Counted from the stretch's first letter, positions 1 to 9,969 are shown. The stretch: 50,647 nucleotides of DNA from Suillus spraguei (GCA_016800925.1 JABCPU010000470.1:1-50647), one strand, 5' to 3'. Notes: generated by a model from the sequence alone, not told the origin. Made by a program: numbers and translations.

Positions 1-1246
1 ATGTGACTCCAAAATATGTCAATGACATGATTGGTAGTCAGACCAAGTATCACACAGCGCAAGATCCACCTGACTAATGCCCTCATTCACGCCAAAGCCA
101 AGGAGATGAACAGTGGTATGCTAAATCCTTTCCTTACTCTTACATACTCATGTTCTGTTACAATAAGATCAACCTATCGGCTCTCGGTATACATTGGGTG
201 AGCTGCGCGAAATGGTCGCCGAGGACCCCAGATGAAGAATTTGAGAGGGATGAGAAGACCACTTATGTGAGTGCTCTTAGGGAGCACCGCGAACAAAAGG
301 TAAGTAGTGTGAGCCAACAATATAGCTGCTGCGCGAGATGTTTTGGTCACAACAGAGAGGGTCATCAAGGAGGTGAGCTTTTCGTTCATCACCTGTATTC
401 TACTGGACTCATTTTCACTTCAAAGCTCGACGATTTGCGTGTTCGCACAGGCACCTATGCAACTGTATACGTTGTTCAGGGCCACATCAATGACACGATT
501 CAAAGCACGATGCATGGTACTGATAATTCCGAAGATTTCTGGGAGGACGTCTATGACTCTCCAATGGCCGATGTTCTCCGTCAATATGAGCAATGGGCAT
601 GCACACAGAATCAAAGTCAGTCGTCTGGCTCCCTCATTATTATTATTTTGTTCTTATCAAGTATCTTCGAGATCTTAACGAACATGACTCTTTGGAAACG
701 GTCCGAAAGCAAGCTCGAAAATTGATTGTCCGAGGGCTGGGTATGTGACAGTAGTGTGCATGAGTGCTGTCTGACATCTTTACAGTTGCAGTGACTGGCA
801 AGAAAGACATCACAATGAATTACAATAACTACAATATGGCGATCATTGAAACTTATGCGGTCAAGCTAGTAGGATGGCCCCAGGGTGTCAAATTTATCAG
901 TCCTTCAAACATCGGGACAGTCGGTGAAATTCGCAAGCTCCGTGATGCGCTCAAGGCCCGAACATGTTACTGGGCTGCCCTCACTCCAGCGGAAGTCAAG
1001 CTTCACACTGCTGAACTTGATGCGTGCCGTTCGGCAGGGCAAGTTGTCCGGCAGCCACGCAAGAAGCGCTCCGATGCTGGAGTCGCTCGCAAGTGCAAGG
1101 CTCCACCTACCACAGGACAGGCACACAAAGAGAACAGAAGGCCGTCAAAGAAGGTGAAAAAGAACAGTAGTGCCCAGCATCGTGAGGCCCCTAAAAGTGC
1201 GGAGTTCATCGAGTCATCTGATGAGGAAGAGGACGAGGGCGAGTAG
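1..1246 (+). pseudogene. Decayed multi-exon gene of a repeated fungal family (function unknown)
   Basis: The coding trace runs in from the left edge and can be followed through introns at 116-167, 373-425, 616-671 and 741-785, all GT-AG and in phase. The 3' part is open: it reads TGTYATVYVVQGHINDTIQ, then LVGWPQGVKFISPSNIGTVG, then a basic stretch and an acidic tail ending EEEDEGE. The GWP...F.PS motif followed by a Lys/Arg-rich tail is, from memory, common in unnamed agaricomycete proteins that occur in many copies. The 5' part is broken: the frame changes near position 60, a TGA lies at 233-235, the frame shifts again near 247, and another frame change plus a TGA (310-312) follow 300. With four lesions in about 300 bases, this is best read as a dead copy whose 3' exons still look intact. 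No function can be assigned. Confidence 0.72.
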
Positions 1247-1830
1247 TACACCCTGCTGCTTTTTTATGTATATTCTGAGGATCTGTACATACTTGAATTA
1301 TTAGTAGCTTTCACTGTGTCAAAATGCGCCACCAATGTGTAAAAATGCGCCTCTGATATGCATGATTTAAGGAGCTCATCGTGTACGACGGCGGGCACGA
1401 AGGTTCACACGGCGGGCGCATGATAGCCGAAGCCAGGAACGACATGACGGGCGCATGATAGCCGGAGCCAGGAACGTTAACGCCGACGTCCCACCTAGAG
1501 CTGCTGTTATTATAAGTCACTCTTTATCCAAGATTTATTGAAGGAGGCTTGCAAACGCTGGAACTGTGTCATTTTAGACGTGCTAGCCCTATCTATTATC
1601 ACGTCTAATTAGACGCAATACGTGGGAGTCACAGGTGGTGGGAATAGTGAGATTATTGGAATATCCCAATTTGGTGATTTTTCCCGGTGGTAGTGGAAGC
1701 CTGAGAATCACCAAAGGAGTCAGAAGCCGTTAAGCTTAATTGTAAGGATTGATGGTTTACAAACAAACTTACAAAACCATACCATTTCTAATCAGTGAGT
1801 ATTATGCTTAATTTTAACAGTATAACCTGA
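1247..1830. other. Intergenic stretch with a 29-bp direct repeat
   Basis: No gene is seen. Two 29-bp copies beginning CGGGCGCATGATAGCC lie at 1413-1441 and 1448-1476 with one mismatch. Confidence 0.5.
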
Positions 1831-1946
1831 CCTATTATCATTATTGAAGATAATTATTAGGATGAAGCCAAGGCCAGAAAACCAAAAAGAGTGCTTCGCA
1901 CTCTTTTTGGCTTTCTGTGCCGAAGGCACAACGGGTGGTGGACTCG
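1831..1946. repeat. Dispersed hairpin repeat, copy 1
   Basis: This 116-bp segment starts CCTATTATCATTATTGAAG and ends GGTGGTGGACTCG. It contains a perfect 13-bp stem (1882-1894 with 1898-1910, arm CCAAAAAGAGTGC) around a TTC loop. The same segment, in the same orientation and partly tandem, recurs at 50413-50647. The dispersed pattern and hairpin suggest a small non-autonomous mobile element, but no coding region or clear target duplication is visible. Confidence 0.7.
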
Positions 1947-2236
1947 TACCTTCATTAACGTCTAGTGCCAAACAGCCTTTGAAACCGGCTAGTGTGACGA
2001 TACCATGACTTTCGTGACTGCATGAGATGTAGGGAGTGCACGAACTAGTGGTACTTAACTAATAGCATGGTAAAATGAGTTCAGACCTTTAGTATCAGCT
2101 CGGATTATACCCAAGTTCAGGATTAGTTTTACCTCTGGCTAAAAAGTCGTTTCCCGAGTGACTAGTCTTAGTTGCGCAAATTTAAATGTATCTCAGAACC
2201 AACTGCAAAGGACATGACAAACGCTCAAGCTAAGCT
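1947..2236. other. Intergenic, nothing recognised
   Basis: No coding trace, RNA gene or repeat is recognised here. Confidence 0.4.
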
Positions 2237-2660
2237 TCACAAGCAGCAGGCGACAACAGTTGGACGTTGTACATAAGGGCTGAAGTCACACGTGCCGCAT
2301 CCGATGCACTTTCCAACTTGCGAGTTTTGCCTCTCCATCGTCTTCGACACACCACCTGTCTTCAAGTCCCTCAAATGAAGCATCTTGCATGGAGGTTGAT
2401 ACTGTTGAGGTGAACTTTGCAGGGATTTGTGTGAGTGATTCATCAGTTTCTTCCTGCAAGACAATGACATCTCTATGAAAATCACCGCCTGCTATCAATT
2501 GCCCACAGCGATGCCCTTCCATCTGCTCCAACACATCATCTGTCTTCAAGTCCCACATACGAAGCATTTTGTTGCACGAGCACATAACCATCTGTCCTTT
2601 ATCGGGGAAAACTGCGACTGCCATAGCAGTGTGGTGAGAATGAGCTCCAATATTTTATAG
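2237..2660 (-). pseudogene. WD40-repeat remnant
   Basis: On the minus strand the sequence reads AVAVFPDKGQMVMCSCNKML followed by RMWDLKTDDVLEQMEGH, which has the strand-turn-WD pattern of one WD40 blade. A second, poorer blade (LRDLKTGGVSKTME) follows in another frame with a broken WD dipeptide. Only about two blades out of seven can be recognised, the frame changes between them, and no start or splice structure joins them. It is probably a relic related to the two longer WD40 genes at 8168 and 20103. Confidence 0.6.
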
Positions 2661-3391
2661 GAGGTTCATAGCGTTTGGCGCGGTCGAGGTGGACTTTGGA
2701 TGGATTGTGTGTGTCTTTCTGCTGAGGTGCGTGTATTGTGCGTTTCATGATGATGCTTCAATGGCAACTGCGTTAACCAGCCTCGTTTGCATCCCAGGAC
2801 ACTCCTGGACACTATACCCTCCCAGTGCCCCCGTGCATTCATGTCCGACTGTTGTCTCCATTCCGTCACCTTTCCTATCAATTTCAATCTCAATGTTCGA
2901 CCACTTTTATCCTCTCGGCAACTTCGTGTCCTGGTGGCTCTCTTCACTTCACACTCTGCTGCCCCTTAATCCTCGTCGCGCACTCTGGTGTCTTCTTTCT
3001 TATCAGTCTCGTCAGTTGTATAATACATTTGTACAAGCGCTCTGCTTGCCTGCGGACAGTCTCTCCGATCTCTTCACAGCAGTAATGGAGTAATTAAGCT
3101 ATATTCGCCGCCTGTAGTCTGGACTCGGTCTTTCTGGCAAGTAGATGTCAAACTTTGTTGTCAAGATACTTTCCGCTGTGTGACAGAATGTCATCGACCT
3201 ATATAGTACACGAAATGCCGCCCACGTTTTTGTCCACCGCGTCATGCTGTGTTATTTGGCGAGTGTTCTGTGCGCATATCAGCACTCGTGACTGCAACGT
3301 CTCTCTCAGCGGGAATCACTTCAACGGCTACACATTGGCGCTATGTGTAGAAAAAGAGGTGAATAGGAGGTATATTTTTGACAATTCCATA
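2661..3391. other. Intergenic, nothing recognised
   Basis: Several short open frames exist on both strands, but none has a recognisable motif or coherent splice pattern. This is the 3' flank of the minus-strand protease gene. Confidence 0.4.
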
Positions 3392-4872
3392 TTAGTTGGT
3401 AGTGGCATCAGTGAACGGGGTTGTGGCAAAACCAACTTGGTGGTTGGTGGCATCAAACACGGTGTAGAAGCGCTGCATGAATACGTAGCCATTAACAAAG
3501 TCATAGTCCCCTTCGCCAATTTTGTCGCCAATGTCGCGAACTATGAGATATATGGAACCCTCTTCACCATCAATCATGGTGTTGAGAGAACGAGGCCAGA
3601 TTTGGCCGTTACGGGTGAGAGTATAGGTTTCCTGTGCAAAACTGTAAACAAGGGGTGTGAGTGCTGACAGAATTGACATACGCCGCCAATATTGAATTTC
3701 AGGTCCTGTAGGACACTGTACTCATCGTCGGAAATAACGAGAAGTTCAGTCGCTTCATCGTATTCACCGCCGGTTGCAGCCTTGTACAGACCAAAGGCCT
3801 CTATCGAACGCTAATTAGACCATCATTACTCGCTGCACTCTAGCGGATACACACCAGTGGCCATCCCAACAAGGGAGTTGCCGCAATCGACGATACCCCG
3901 GTGGTTCGTAAGATCTCTGTGGTGCCGTATGTGATACTCTGCTCGATACCCCAATAGTCCCTCGCAGGGTAGATGTTAGTGATAGGACTGAAACAAAGCA
4001 ATTGCTATCAGTCTGGATTTCTGGGAACTGAGGTAGCTTACGTGTATGCAATGTTACCGTTGTACAAGGTAGAGTCAGTTCCACCAAAGGTGAGTTGTCC
4101 AGCGGGATCTAGCCGCGAACCGCTGTAGGGCTGGAAAAATAGACCAAGAATGTCCGCAGGAATGATGTCGGGGTGTTGGCTATGCAGGTTGTTAGCGACA
4201 GTCGGGATTGGCTCTGTCGGCGCTTCCGTCAGGGTGTCGAGTGTCGATGCAACAGGCCCGATGCCAAGGACACCGTTAAAATCATAGAAGCCCTCTACTT
4301 CATGAGCAACGACGATCGACTGCCCGACGACGGTGAGCCCAGGACCGACAGTGACAGTGTCGAGGAATTCAAATCCTATATGGATAATTGTAGGTATTTT
4401 CAATTTATGATATCATATTGTATGTCGCACCTTCGACGTAGCCATGACCATAGACGACCTTTACAGGTCGCTCAGTGGGGGAGCTGCTGTCGGTTGACAC
4501 GTACGCAGAGGCACGAACCCATGTGTTCGCGCTACCGCTGTCGAGAACCAAGTTATCTTCAATGTCGCATTAGCAGCTGCATGTTTTCTCAGTATTGAAC
4601 TTACACCTTGTGCGGGGTTCGCCAATGTCAACTTGTATGGTGCAGCCACGATAAATGTTTATCAGAGGAACGTTAGTGAGACGTTTGCCGTGCTTGCTGC
4701 GATCCCTAAGGGCCTGCAAACGAGCTCTATCGTGCACCACGGGATTATAAGTACCATTGGAGAACTTTAGCCTACTGGTAATGGGGACGGAGATAGGGAA
4801 ATTGGCAGCTTTAACAGGCGATCCCGTGATTAAAAAAACTAGGAGAAGTGTTAACAATGCAGCGAAGAACAT
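3392..4872 (-). pseudogene. Secreted A1 aspartic peptidase (polyporopepsin-like), frameshifted
   Basis: Six exons can be placed: 4872-4605, 4556-4431, 4375-4042, 3987-3855, 3800-3682 and 3631-3392. Introns are 48-55 nt with GT-AG ends. The protein would be about 406 residues. It opens with a hydrophobic signal peptide (MFFAALLTLLLVFLITG), then a propeptide, then the first catalytic motif VLDSGSANTW near residue 94. The second catalytic motif near residue 277 reads VDCGNSLV, where the family has VDTG or VDSG. The end, QRFYTVFDATNHQVGFA, is typical of the C-lobe. Exons total 1220 nt, one short of a multiple of three, and the loss maps to exon 4 between SITYGTTEIL and GIVDCG (about 3895-3905). 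The lesion plus the T-to-C change in the active site suggest recent inactivation, although a sequencing error could explain the single base. If intact it would be a secreted acid protease. Confidence 0.82.
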
Positions 4873-5037
4873 GGCTTACTGGAAAGCAATATCATACTCA
4901 TGCTCAGTGGCCCATTATATAAGTGCTAGCGAATTCGATGATGGCAATGTCGGGCACATCAGTACTAGCCACGTATGAAATATCCCTTCGAAAAAGCGAT
5001 GACAAGATAGTTGCGATCCGAATCATCACGAGTGGGG
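4868..5037. repeat. 170-bp tandem duplication, unit 1 (protease promoter)
   Basis: Unit 1 includes the protease start codon and upstream region. It is followed by a diverged second unit at a period of 170 bp; the ATGGCTNACTGGAAAG string recurs at 4871 and 5041. Both units keep an AT-rich TATA-like motif (4915-4922 in unit 1, about 5080 in unit 2), placed some 45 bp upstream of the ATG for minus-strand transcription. Confidence 0.75.
4911..4925 (-). promoter_or_regulatory. TATA-like box of the aspartic protease gene
   Basis: Read on the minus strand, CTTATATAATGG lies about 45 bp upstream of the start codon at 4872. It is retained in the duplicated unit near 5080. Assignment rests on position and sequence only. 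Confidence 0.45.
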
Positions 5038-5190
5038 AACATGGCTGACTGGAAAGTAATATCATACTCAGTGGTGCATTATATATGTGCTGGCAAATTT
5101 AAAGATGGTAATGTCGTGCACCTTAGTATTAGCCACGTATGAAACGTCCCCTCAAAAAAGCGATGACGAGATAATTGCAATCGAGGATTA
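5038..5190. repeat. 170-bp tandem duplication, unit 2
   Basis: This is the second, diverged copy of the protease promoter and start region. Shared blocks include ATTAGCCACGTATGAAA and the AAAAAAGCGATGACNAGATA area. Its ATG is not followed by the signal-peptide sequence. Confidence 0.7.
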
Positions 5191-5446
5191 GGCTCCCCGA
5201 TAAAGTGTGACAAGAGATGGTTTGCTTTAAAAACATGCCAATACCAGGTGGCAGGAATTTACAATTCACCTGTTTACCCACAGTTCAAATGTCACCATTA
5301 ATGCATTGACTTGCCTCAATTCATTTCCATAGAGATACTGGCCTTTTATGAATGTGGCACCTTGGTAAAACATCTGCGTCATTGCCATTGCTGAGGAGAG
5401 CGGTTGTCCAGACGTCCCACCTGGGTTTCCCAATAAGTCAGCCTTA

Positions 5447-5663
5447 CAGCAATTTGCATAATAAGAGAGGCTGGCGGTATTTTCCAAAAAAAGCGTGCAT
5501 TTGTTTTCGAAAAGTAGTCCTACAAAGATCGATTTTTATCTCAACAACGAAGCAAGCTATTGACATGGTCCAAGCGACAAAACTGATCAGAAAAATCGAA
5601 CGCAGACGACCAGCGAAAAAACTAAGCGATTCGGTGAAGTTGGTGGTCACCTGCTCTCAGAGC
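5447..5663. repeat. Left terminal inverted repeat of the Tc1/mariner-like element
   Basis: It pairs with 6715-6931. Because the arms are nearly identical, both strands read a spurious open frame of about 68 codons through them. Confidence 0.85.
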
Positions 5664-5716
5664 CAAAGTCTACAACAACACTTTTTTCTCCGGTCAAACG
5701 TCTCCCTTACCCCACT

Positions 5717-6300
5717 ATGAAAGGTCACACATCGTCGCAAGAACTATGCGAAATTATCATCCGAATGCTACCACTCCTTGACACGTCTGAAATCATGGCA
5801 TACACTGGTGCAAGCAAATCGACAATAGAAAGGATTGCGCGATGCTATAAATTGACTGGGAAGCCTTAGAAAGTCAGAGGGGTAAGAGTGGTAGAACTCG
5901 AATGATGGCTTTGAAGATATCGAGGTGCGTCCATATTCAATCTCTTTCTGTGCAAATTCTGACATATAAAAGTACATGCATGGCTGTTTGTCCCGCAGCT
6001 GTGATATGTATCTAGATGAGCTCCGTGATGAGATTAGCAAGGCTCGCGGGAAACACCCGTCATTGTCCACCATCTGGCGAACGCTTCATCGCACGGGATA
6101 TTCAAGGAAGAAAGTTAGTGTCTTGATTCTCATTGACAATGATGTTTTATTGATGTGTGCAATAGATCACACGAGAAGCAAGAGAGCGGAACCTTGATAA
6201 ACGTGCTGAGTACATGTATCAGATTGGCCTCAAGTATAGACCCGGCCAACTCATTTTTGTCGACGAGAGCTCCGCCGACATCTGGTGCGGAGCTGGATCC
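5717..6300 (+). pseudogene. Tc1/mariner-type transposase remnant
   Basis: From ATG 5717 the frame reads a helix-turn-helix-like start (LLDTSEIMAYTGASKSTIER) and stops at 5867-5869. A second block, YLDELRDEISKARGKHPSLS, continues to WRTLHRTGYSRKK. After a possible intron (about 6112-6164, ending in CAATAG) come ITREARERE and later QLIFVDESSADIW. The order HTH, YLDEL, VTREAR, VDES matches fungal Tc1/mariner transposases, with VDES holding the first catalytic Asp. Stops, frame changes and the absence of later catalytic residues show a dead, truncated copy. Confidence 0.75.
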
Positions 6301-6500
6301 ACCTGGCATTGTGGCTGCTGATGAAGTGCCAGGCTTTTTTGGTGGAATGGGCCGTGGCCGTGGTTTAGTCTTTGAGACGACTTCCTGACTTGAAGGATCT
6401 TCCGCCTGTGTACCACTGGGGAGCTGTGATTCTTTTTCGGAGGACGGCCGCGTTTACGAGGCTCCTTGACCTTGCGCACTCGTGCAGGAGCCTTTGCCAT
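6230..6500 (-). pseudogene. AT-hook protein fragment carried inside the transposon
   Basis: On the minus strand, from an ATG at about 6500, the sequence reads AKAPARVRKVKEPRKRGRPP. KRGRPP is a classic AT-hook. After one frame change it continues ESQLPSGTQAEDPSSQEVV and a Pro/Lys/Ser-rich stretch (KPRPRPIPPKKPGTSSA). The piece lies antisense to and partly overlaps the transposase trace, inside the 217-bp inverted repeats. It looks like a captured host gene fragment, but a chance low-complexity frame after the AT-hook cannot be excluded. Confidence 0.5.
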
Positions 6501-6714
6501 CCTGCGAGACAATGTAGCAGACCGGGAAAAGTGAGATGTGTGTGAATTTGGTTTGTATACTAGTACTAGACACGAGACAAGTGTCCACTTCGCCAGATCG
6601 TTCCATTCGTTCTACAGTCGTCTGCGCCTCATTGTTATTATCAAGTTTGCATCTTACCGCTTGTCATTATCTTGCTTCGTTACTGAAATAAAAATCAATC
6701 TTTGTAGACTGTCA

Positions 6715-6931
6715 GCTCTGAGAGCAGGTGACCACCAACTTCACCGAATCGCTTAGTTTTTTCGCTGGTCGTCTGCGTTCGATTTTTCTGATCAGTTTTG
6801 TCGCTTGGACCATGTCAATAGCTTGCTTCGTTGTTGAGATAAAAATCGATCTTTGTAGGACTACTTTTCGAAAACAAATGCACGCTTTTTTTGGAAAATA
6901 CCGCCGGCCTCTCTTATTATGCAAACTGGTG
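6715..6931. repeat. Right terminal inverted repeat of the Tc1/mariner-like element
   Basis: It is the reverse complement of 5447-5663 with few mismatches, ending at GGTG next to TA. Confidence 0.85.
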
Positions 6932-7018
6932 TAATATAGTGGTCTGTACTTAAGTACTATTATTTGGCTTGGTTGCGGTAATACTCAACATCTGCCAAGG
7001 GTCGCTCGCCACACGTGA

Positions 7019-7769
7019 GTGCTGGGGGCAGAATTGTTTGCTTCTAATTGTGCCGGGCAGAATCGCCACTTCTGCCACCTGGCAAAATTTTCAAAGCGCT
7101 ACATAGCTATGTATATGACAATGTATGTAATCGTCGCTAAGAAACACCATCAGAAGAGCATCAGCGCGTCCACATCCCACTGTCCGTCGTCTTGTGAGCT
7201 GTGATCAACTACCATGATCTCGTCATCGACGGATTTCGGTAGAAGACCTTGGTCAACATGCTCTAACTCCGCAAAATCGTAAACTTGACCTTCCAACACT
7301 TCATCCAATCCGTCAATCAGTACTCGTTCCGTCGCATCTTTTTCGTGTTCCAGCAGGGCAAATGCTGTGTCAATTTCACCATGTGATAATTCAGGACCTG
7401 CAAGATCATCATCGACATTCTGAGCCTGAGGTGCGAGTGGTGGTGCCCACGCAAAATAGCGTCCAGATTTGTTATCGACCTTCTCGCCACAATTGAAATT
7501 GTCAGTTATAAAGGATGAAATAGGGCGTCCGGTAACTGCAGTGGCAGGAGGTATGTAATCGCATAAACGATTGTCTGTGATGAAGGCTGTACAATTGATT
7601 TTTTTCTACTCTACAAGTGCAATTGCTCTGAATTGACGGAGAAAGCTGGCTATATAAGGTGAAAGATATCGTTCGCAGTGATCACCTGCAGTTTGACATT
7701 CTGCCGGATTCTGCCAGTGAACTTCTGCCAAACCGGCTGGCAGAATGACGGACTTCTGCCCACAACACT
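7019..7769 (-). mobile_element. hAT-like DNA element, non-autonomous
   Basis: The element is bounded by diverged inverted repeats of about 70 bp rich in GGCAGAA/TTCTGCC, with ends (A)GTGCTGGGGGCAGAA and AGTGTTGTGGGCAGAAG read inward. An 8-bp direct repeat ACACGTGA flanks it (7011-7018 and 7770-7777), the duplication length typical of hAT. The CACGTG core of that flank is palindromic, which lengthens the apparent inverted repeat. Inside is one long open minus-strand exon. Confidence 0.65.
7150..7577 (-). CDS. Unidentified open exon inside the hAT-like element
   Basis: A stop-free minus-strand frame of about 142 codons ends at the TGA at 7150-7152. Its upstream end coincides with a TTGTACAG acceptor-like site near 7578. 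It has no usable ATG until late, so it is probably a 3' exon. It reads FITDNRLCDYIPPATAVTGR, then a Pro-rich bridge (AWAPPLAPQAQNVDDD), then an acidic tail with EVLEGQVYDFAELEHVDQG ending DVDALMLF. I do not recognise a family. Position inside inverted repeats makes it either the C-terminus of a transposase or a captured gene end. Confidence 0.5.
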
Positions 7770-7777
7770 ACACGTGA

Positions 7778-8167
7778 TGCAGAATCGTACAGGATCCTGG
7801 GTGCCACTGAGCCAAATTTGACAAGAGCAGTTTGCGTCAGATGACAAAATGAAGAGAACACGCTTGTGGCGGTCTGAGCGTGGCCATTGGGCCCATCCAG
7901 CTGCGGCAACATTGACTCGTACATCGCATCCTATATATCATAAGTGCTTCCACACTTTCATCCCATCATAACAATCGAGACCTACCTGACAACAGTACCG
8001 TCGCCTTACTTTTCGTCTCATTGTAAGTCTCACCAGGGCTGAAGATACTAGACTCCGCTTACTAACATAGGCCTTGCAACCCAACCGAATCCTGATACTA
8101 GACTCCGCTTGCTAACATAGGCTTTGCAACCCAACCGAATTCTAGAGCTCCCTAGCATTCAAACTGA
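7778..8167 (+). promoter_or_regulatory. WD40 gene 5' region with leader intron and duplicated acceptor
   Basis: A GTAAGT donor at 8023 is followed by two tandem 50-bp units (8044-8093 and 8094-8143). Each carries a branch-site-like CTAAC and a CATAG acceptor, so the leader intron can end at 8070 or 8120. The start codon is at 8168. Confidence 0.55.
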
Positions 8168-9781
8168 ATGTCTTCTCGTAGAGACGAGCTCGCGCCGGAA
8201 AGAACCATCATCAAGGTCAATCATGGCAAGCAAATAGTGTCGACTGTTGCATTTCTCCTAAGGGACCAACACATCATCACCTGTTCTCACAACGGTCCCC
8301 TTCAAGTCATAGAGGCAAGAACTGGTAAATTCGTGGGCGACCCCTGGGAGGATAAAGAGAGAAGCCAAAGTTGTGCAGTTGCCGTATCACCAGATGGTGA
8401 GCGCGGCGCGACTGGCAGTAAAGATGGCAAGATACTGGTGTGGAAGTGGAATGGAAAAACCGCGAAGATAATCGCCAAATCAAAGAAGCACAGTGCCGCA
8501 GCAAATTGCGTGTGCTGGAGTCAACATGATGATGGCGCTCATATCGTTAGTAGTTTCGACGACGGGAGCGTAGCCGTCTGGTCAGTAACCGGTGCCTCGG
8601 AGCTCAAGAACCCCTTGAATACTGACGATACCCGCCTCCGACACATACACACGATAAAATATTCACACGACGGCACACAACTCCTCGTGAGCGGTTATGA
8701 CCGCGAAATTTCGAGATTGACAATCGACGAGAAAGCCCAAAAGGTCCAGCTAGATGAGGTCATCAAAATTTGCAACAATCCTGAACACGTAACAAGTGCA
8801 ACATGGGCTGTGACTACAGACAGTCATGTAATTGTTACTGGCTCGACAGACGGGAAGATCAGGATGATTGAACTTCCAGGAGGTTATCTGTCAGAGCTTG
8901 AAGGCCAGGGGCACTCCGACCTTGTATACACCGTCATTCTGTCTCCAGACAAACGTGTGCTTACAAGCGCCTCTCTTGACCGTACCCTCTGCTTTTGGGA
9001 TCTTAACGCCAAACGAATAATCGGTCAACCGCTCCTGCACTCTGCAGATCTGACCTGTGCAGCGTTCGCAGCCAATGGGACCTTACTAGTCACCGGTACT
9101 TGTGACGGCGAGATCGTAATTTGGTCTATGAAAGACTTACTCTCCAGGACAATGGCAATGGAGAATTTGAATGTGGGTACTCACATAAGATCTCATCCAT
9201 CTATCATGTACTGATACGGTGTCATTATCAGGGTCGTGACGGAGACATTACTACTAGACCTCCCTTTGACGTATGTAATGTTCGTGTGGATGGTTCATGA
9301 GCGTTAGCTCACAAGCACACTATAATATACAGCCTAACTCGCCCATCCCTACTACCCATCGACGTGAAGCCCGACGACTAAAATCCTCCCAGACTATCCC
9401 CAGCCTCACCCGCAGGCCGGCAATCCCTCCACAGTCGCACATACCGATAGGTTTCTTTGTAAGTGTTTCAGTTACTACTAACTGTCTTTGGCTGTAAATA
9501 ACCTCTGGATTGCAGGATGACATGCGTCCTGCACGTATAAAGGAAGATTCCGGTTCAAATGTTGGCAGGAGATCATCTATCTCTCGGCATGTTAAAGTTG
9601 CTGCGTCACGCATGCCAAAGGTTTGTCATGCTATCCCGCTAAATTTACCATTGAAGTGAATCGATTTGTAGTCATTGAGGATACCCCGAATACAATCTGA
9701 CAGACTGCCGAGGAACACATACTCCAGTGGCGCTCGGGAAGAAAGTCGACTCAACAACTATAGGCAGTATCAGGCCAATGG
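8168..9781 (+). CDS. WD40-repeat protein, last exon interrupted by a retrotransposon
   Basis: Exon 1 (8168-9172) encodes a seven-bladed WD40 propeller with blade signatures such as ATGSKDGKILVWKW, VSSFDDGSVAVWSV and TSASLDRTLCFWDL. Further exons are 9232-9270, 9333-9458, 9516-9620 and 9672-9781, all phase 0 with GT-AG introns of 51-62 nt. They add a basic Pro/Ser/Arg-rich tail (PNSPIPTTHRREARR and IPPQSHIPIGFF) that is probably disordered. The last exon is cut at 9781 by a LINE; its remainder lies at 16098-16242 and closes in the same frame, giving about 509 residues before insertion. The propeller itself is untouched, so a truncated or chimeric protein could still be made. WD40 propellers serve as interaction scaffolds; no specific partner can be named. 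Confidence 0.85.
9770..9781 (+). repeat. Target-site duplication, left copy
   Basis: TCAGGCCAATGG is repeated exactly at 16086-16097, immediately after the poly(A) tail of the LINE. Confidence 0.9.
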
Positions 9782-9969
9782 AAATCGCTTCTTGGACCTG
9801 AACCAAGTGGCACCCCGACTAGGACCCCGAAAAAACCGGAGTTCTCTAAGGCGCACAAAAGCGCTACCTACGCCTTCAGGCGTTACCCAAGCCCTCAAAG
9901 ACTTGATCCCCCATAGATACTTACTTTTGATCACTAATCTTTCTGTTAAATTCCGCAGGAATACCAATC

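Larger units (their letters stand above)
5447..6931 (+). mobile_element. Tc1/mariner-like DNA transposon with 217-bp inverted repeats, inactive
   Basis: Near-perfect inverted repeats of 217 bp (5447-5663 and 6715-6931) bound a 1485-bp element. The ends are CAGCAATTTGCATAATAAG and its partner, and each is flanked by TA (5445-5446, 6932-6933), the target duplication expected for Tc1/mariner. A degenerate transposase lies inside on the plus strand, and an AT-hook coding fragment lies on the minus strand. A diverged partial repeat of the right arm (about 6612-6712) sits just inside it. Confidence 0.85.

Noticed and set aside
300..325. Apparent 26-nt intron starting GTAAGT in the first pseudogene
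   Set aside because: Too short for a spliceosomal intron here; the frame change is better explained as a lesion.
5444..5650. 68-codon minus-strand frame with a near-identical plus-strand twin at 6728-6934
   Set aside because: Both lie inside the 217-bp inverted repeats; the duplication explains the shared peptide.
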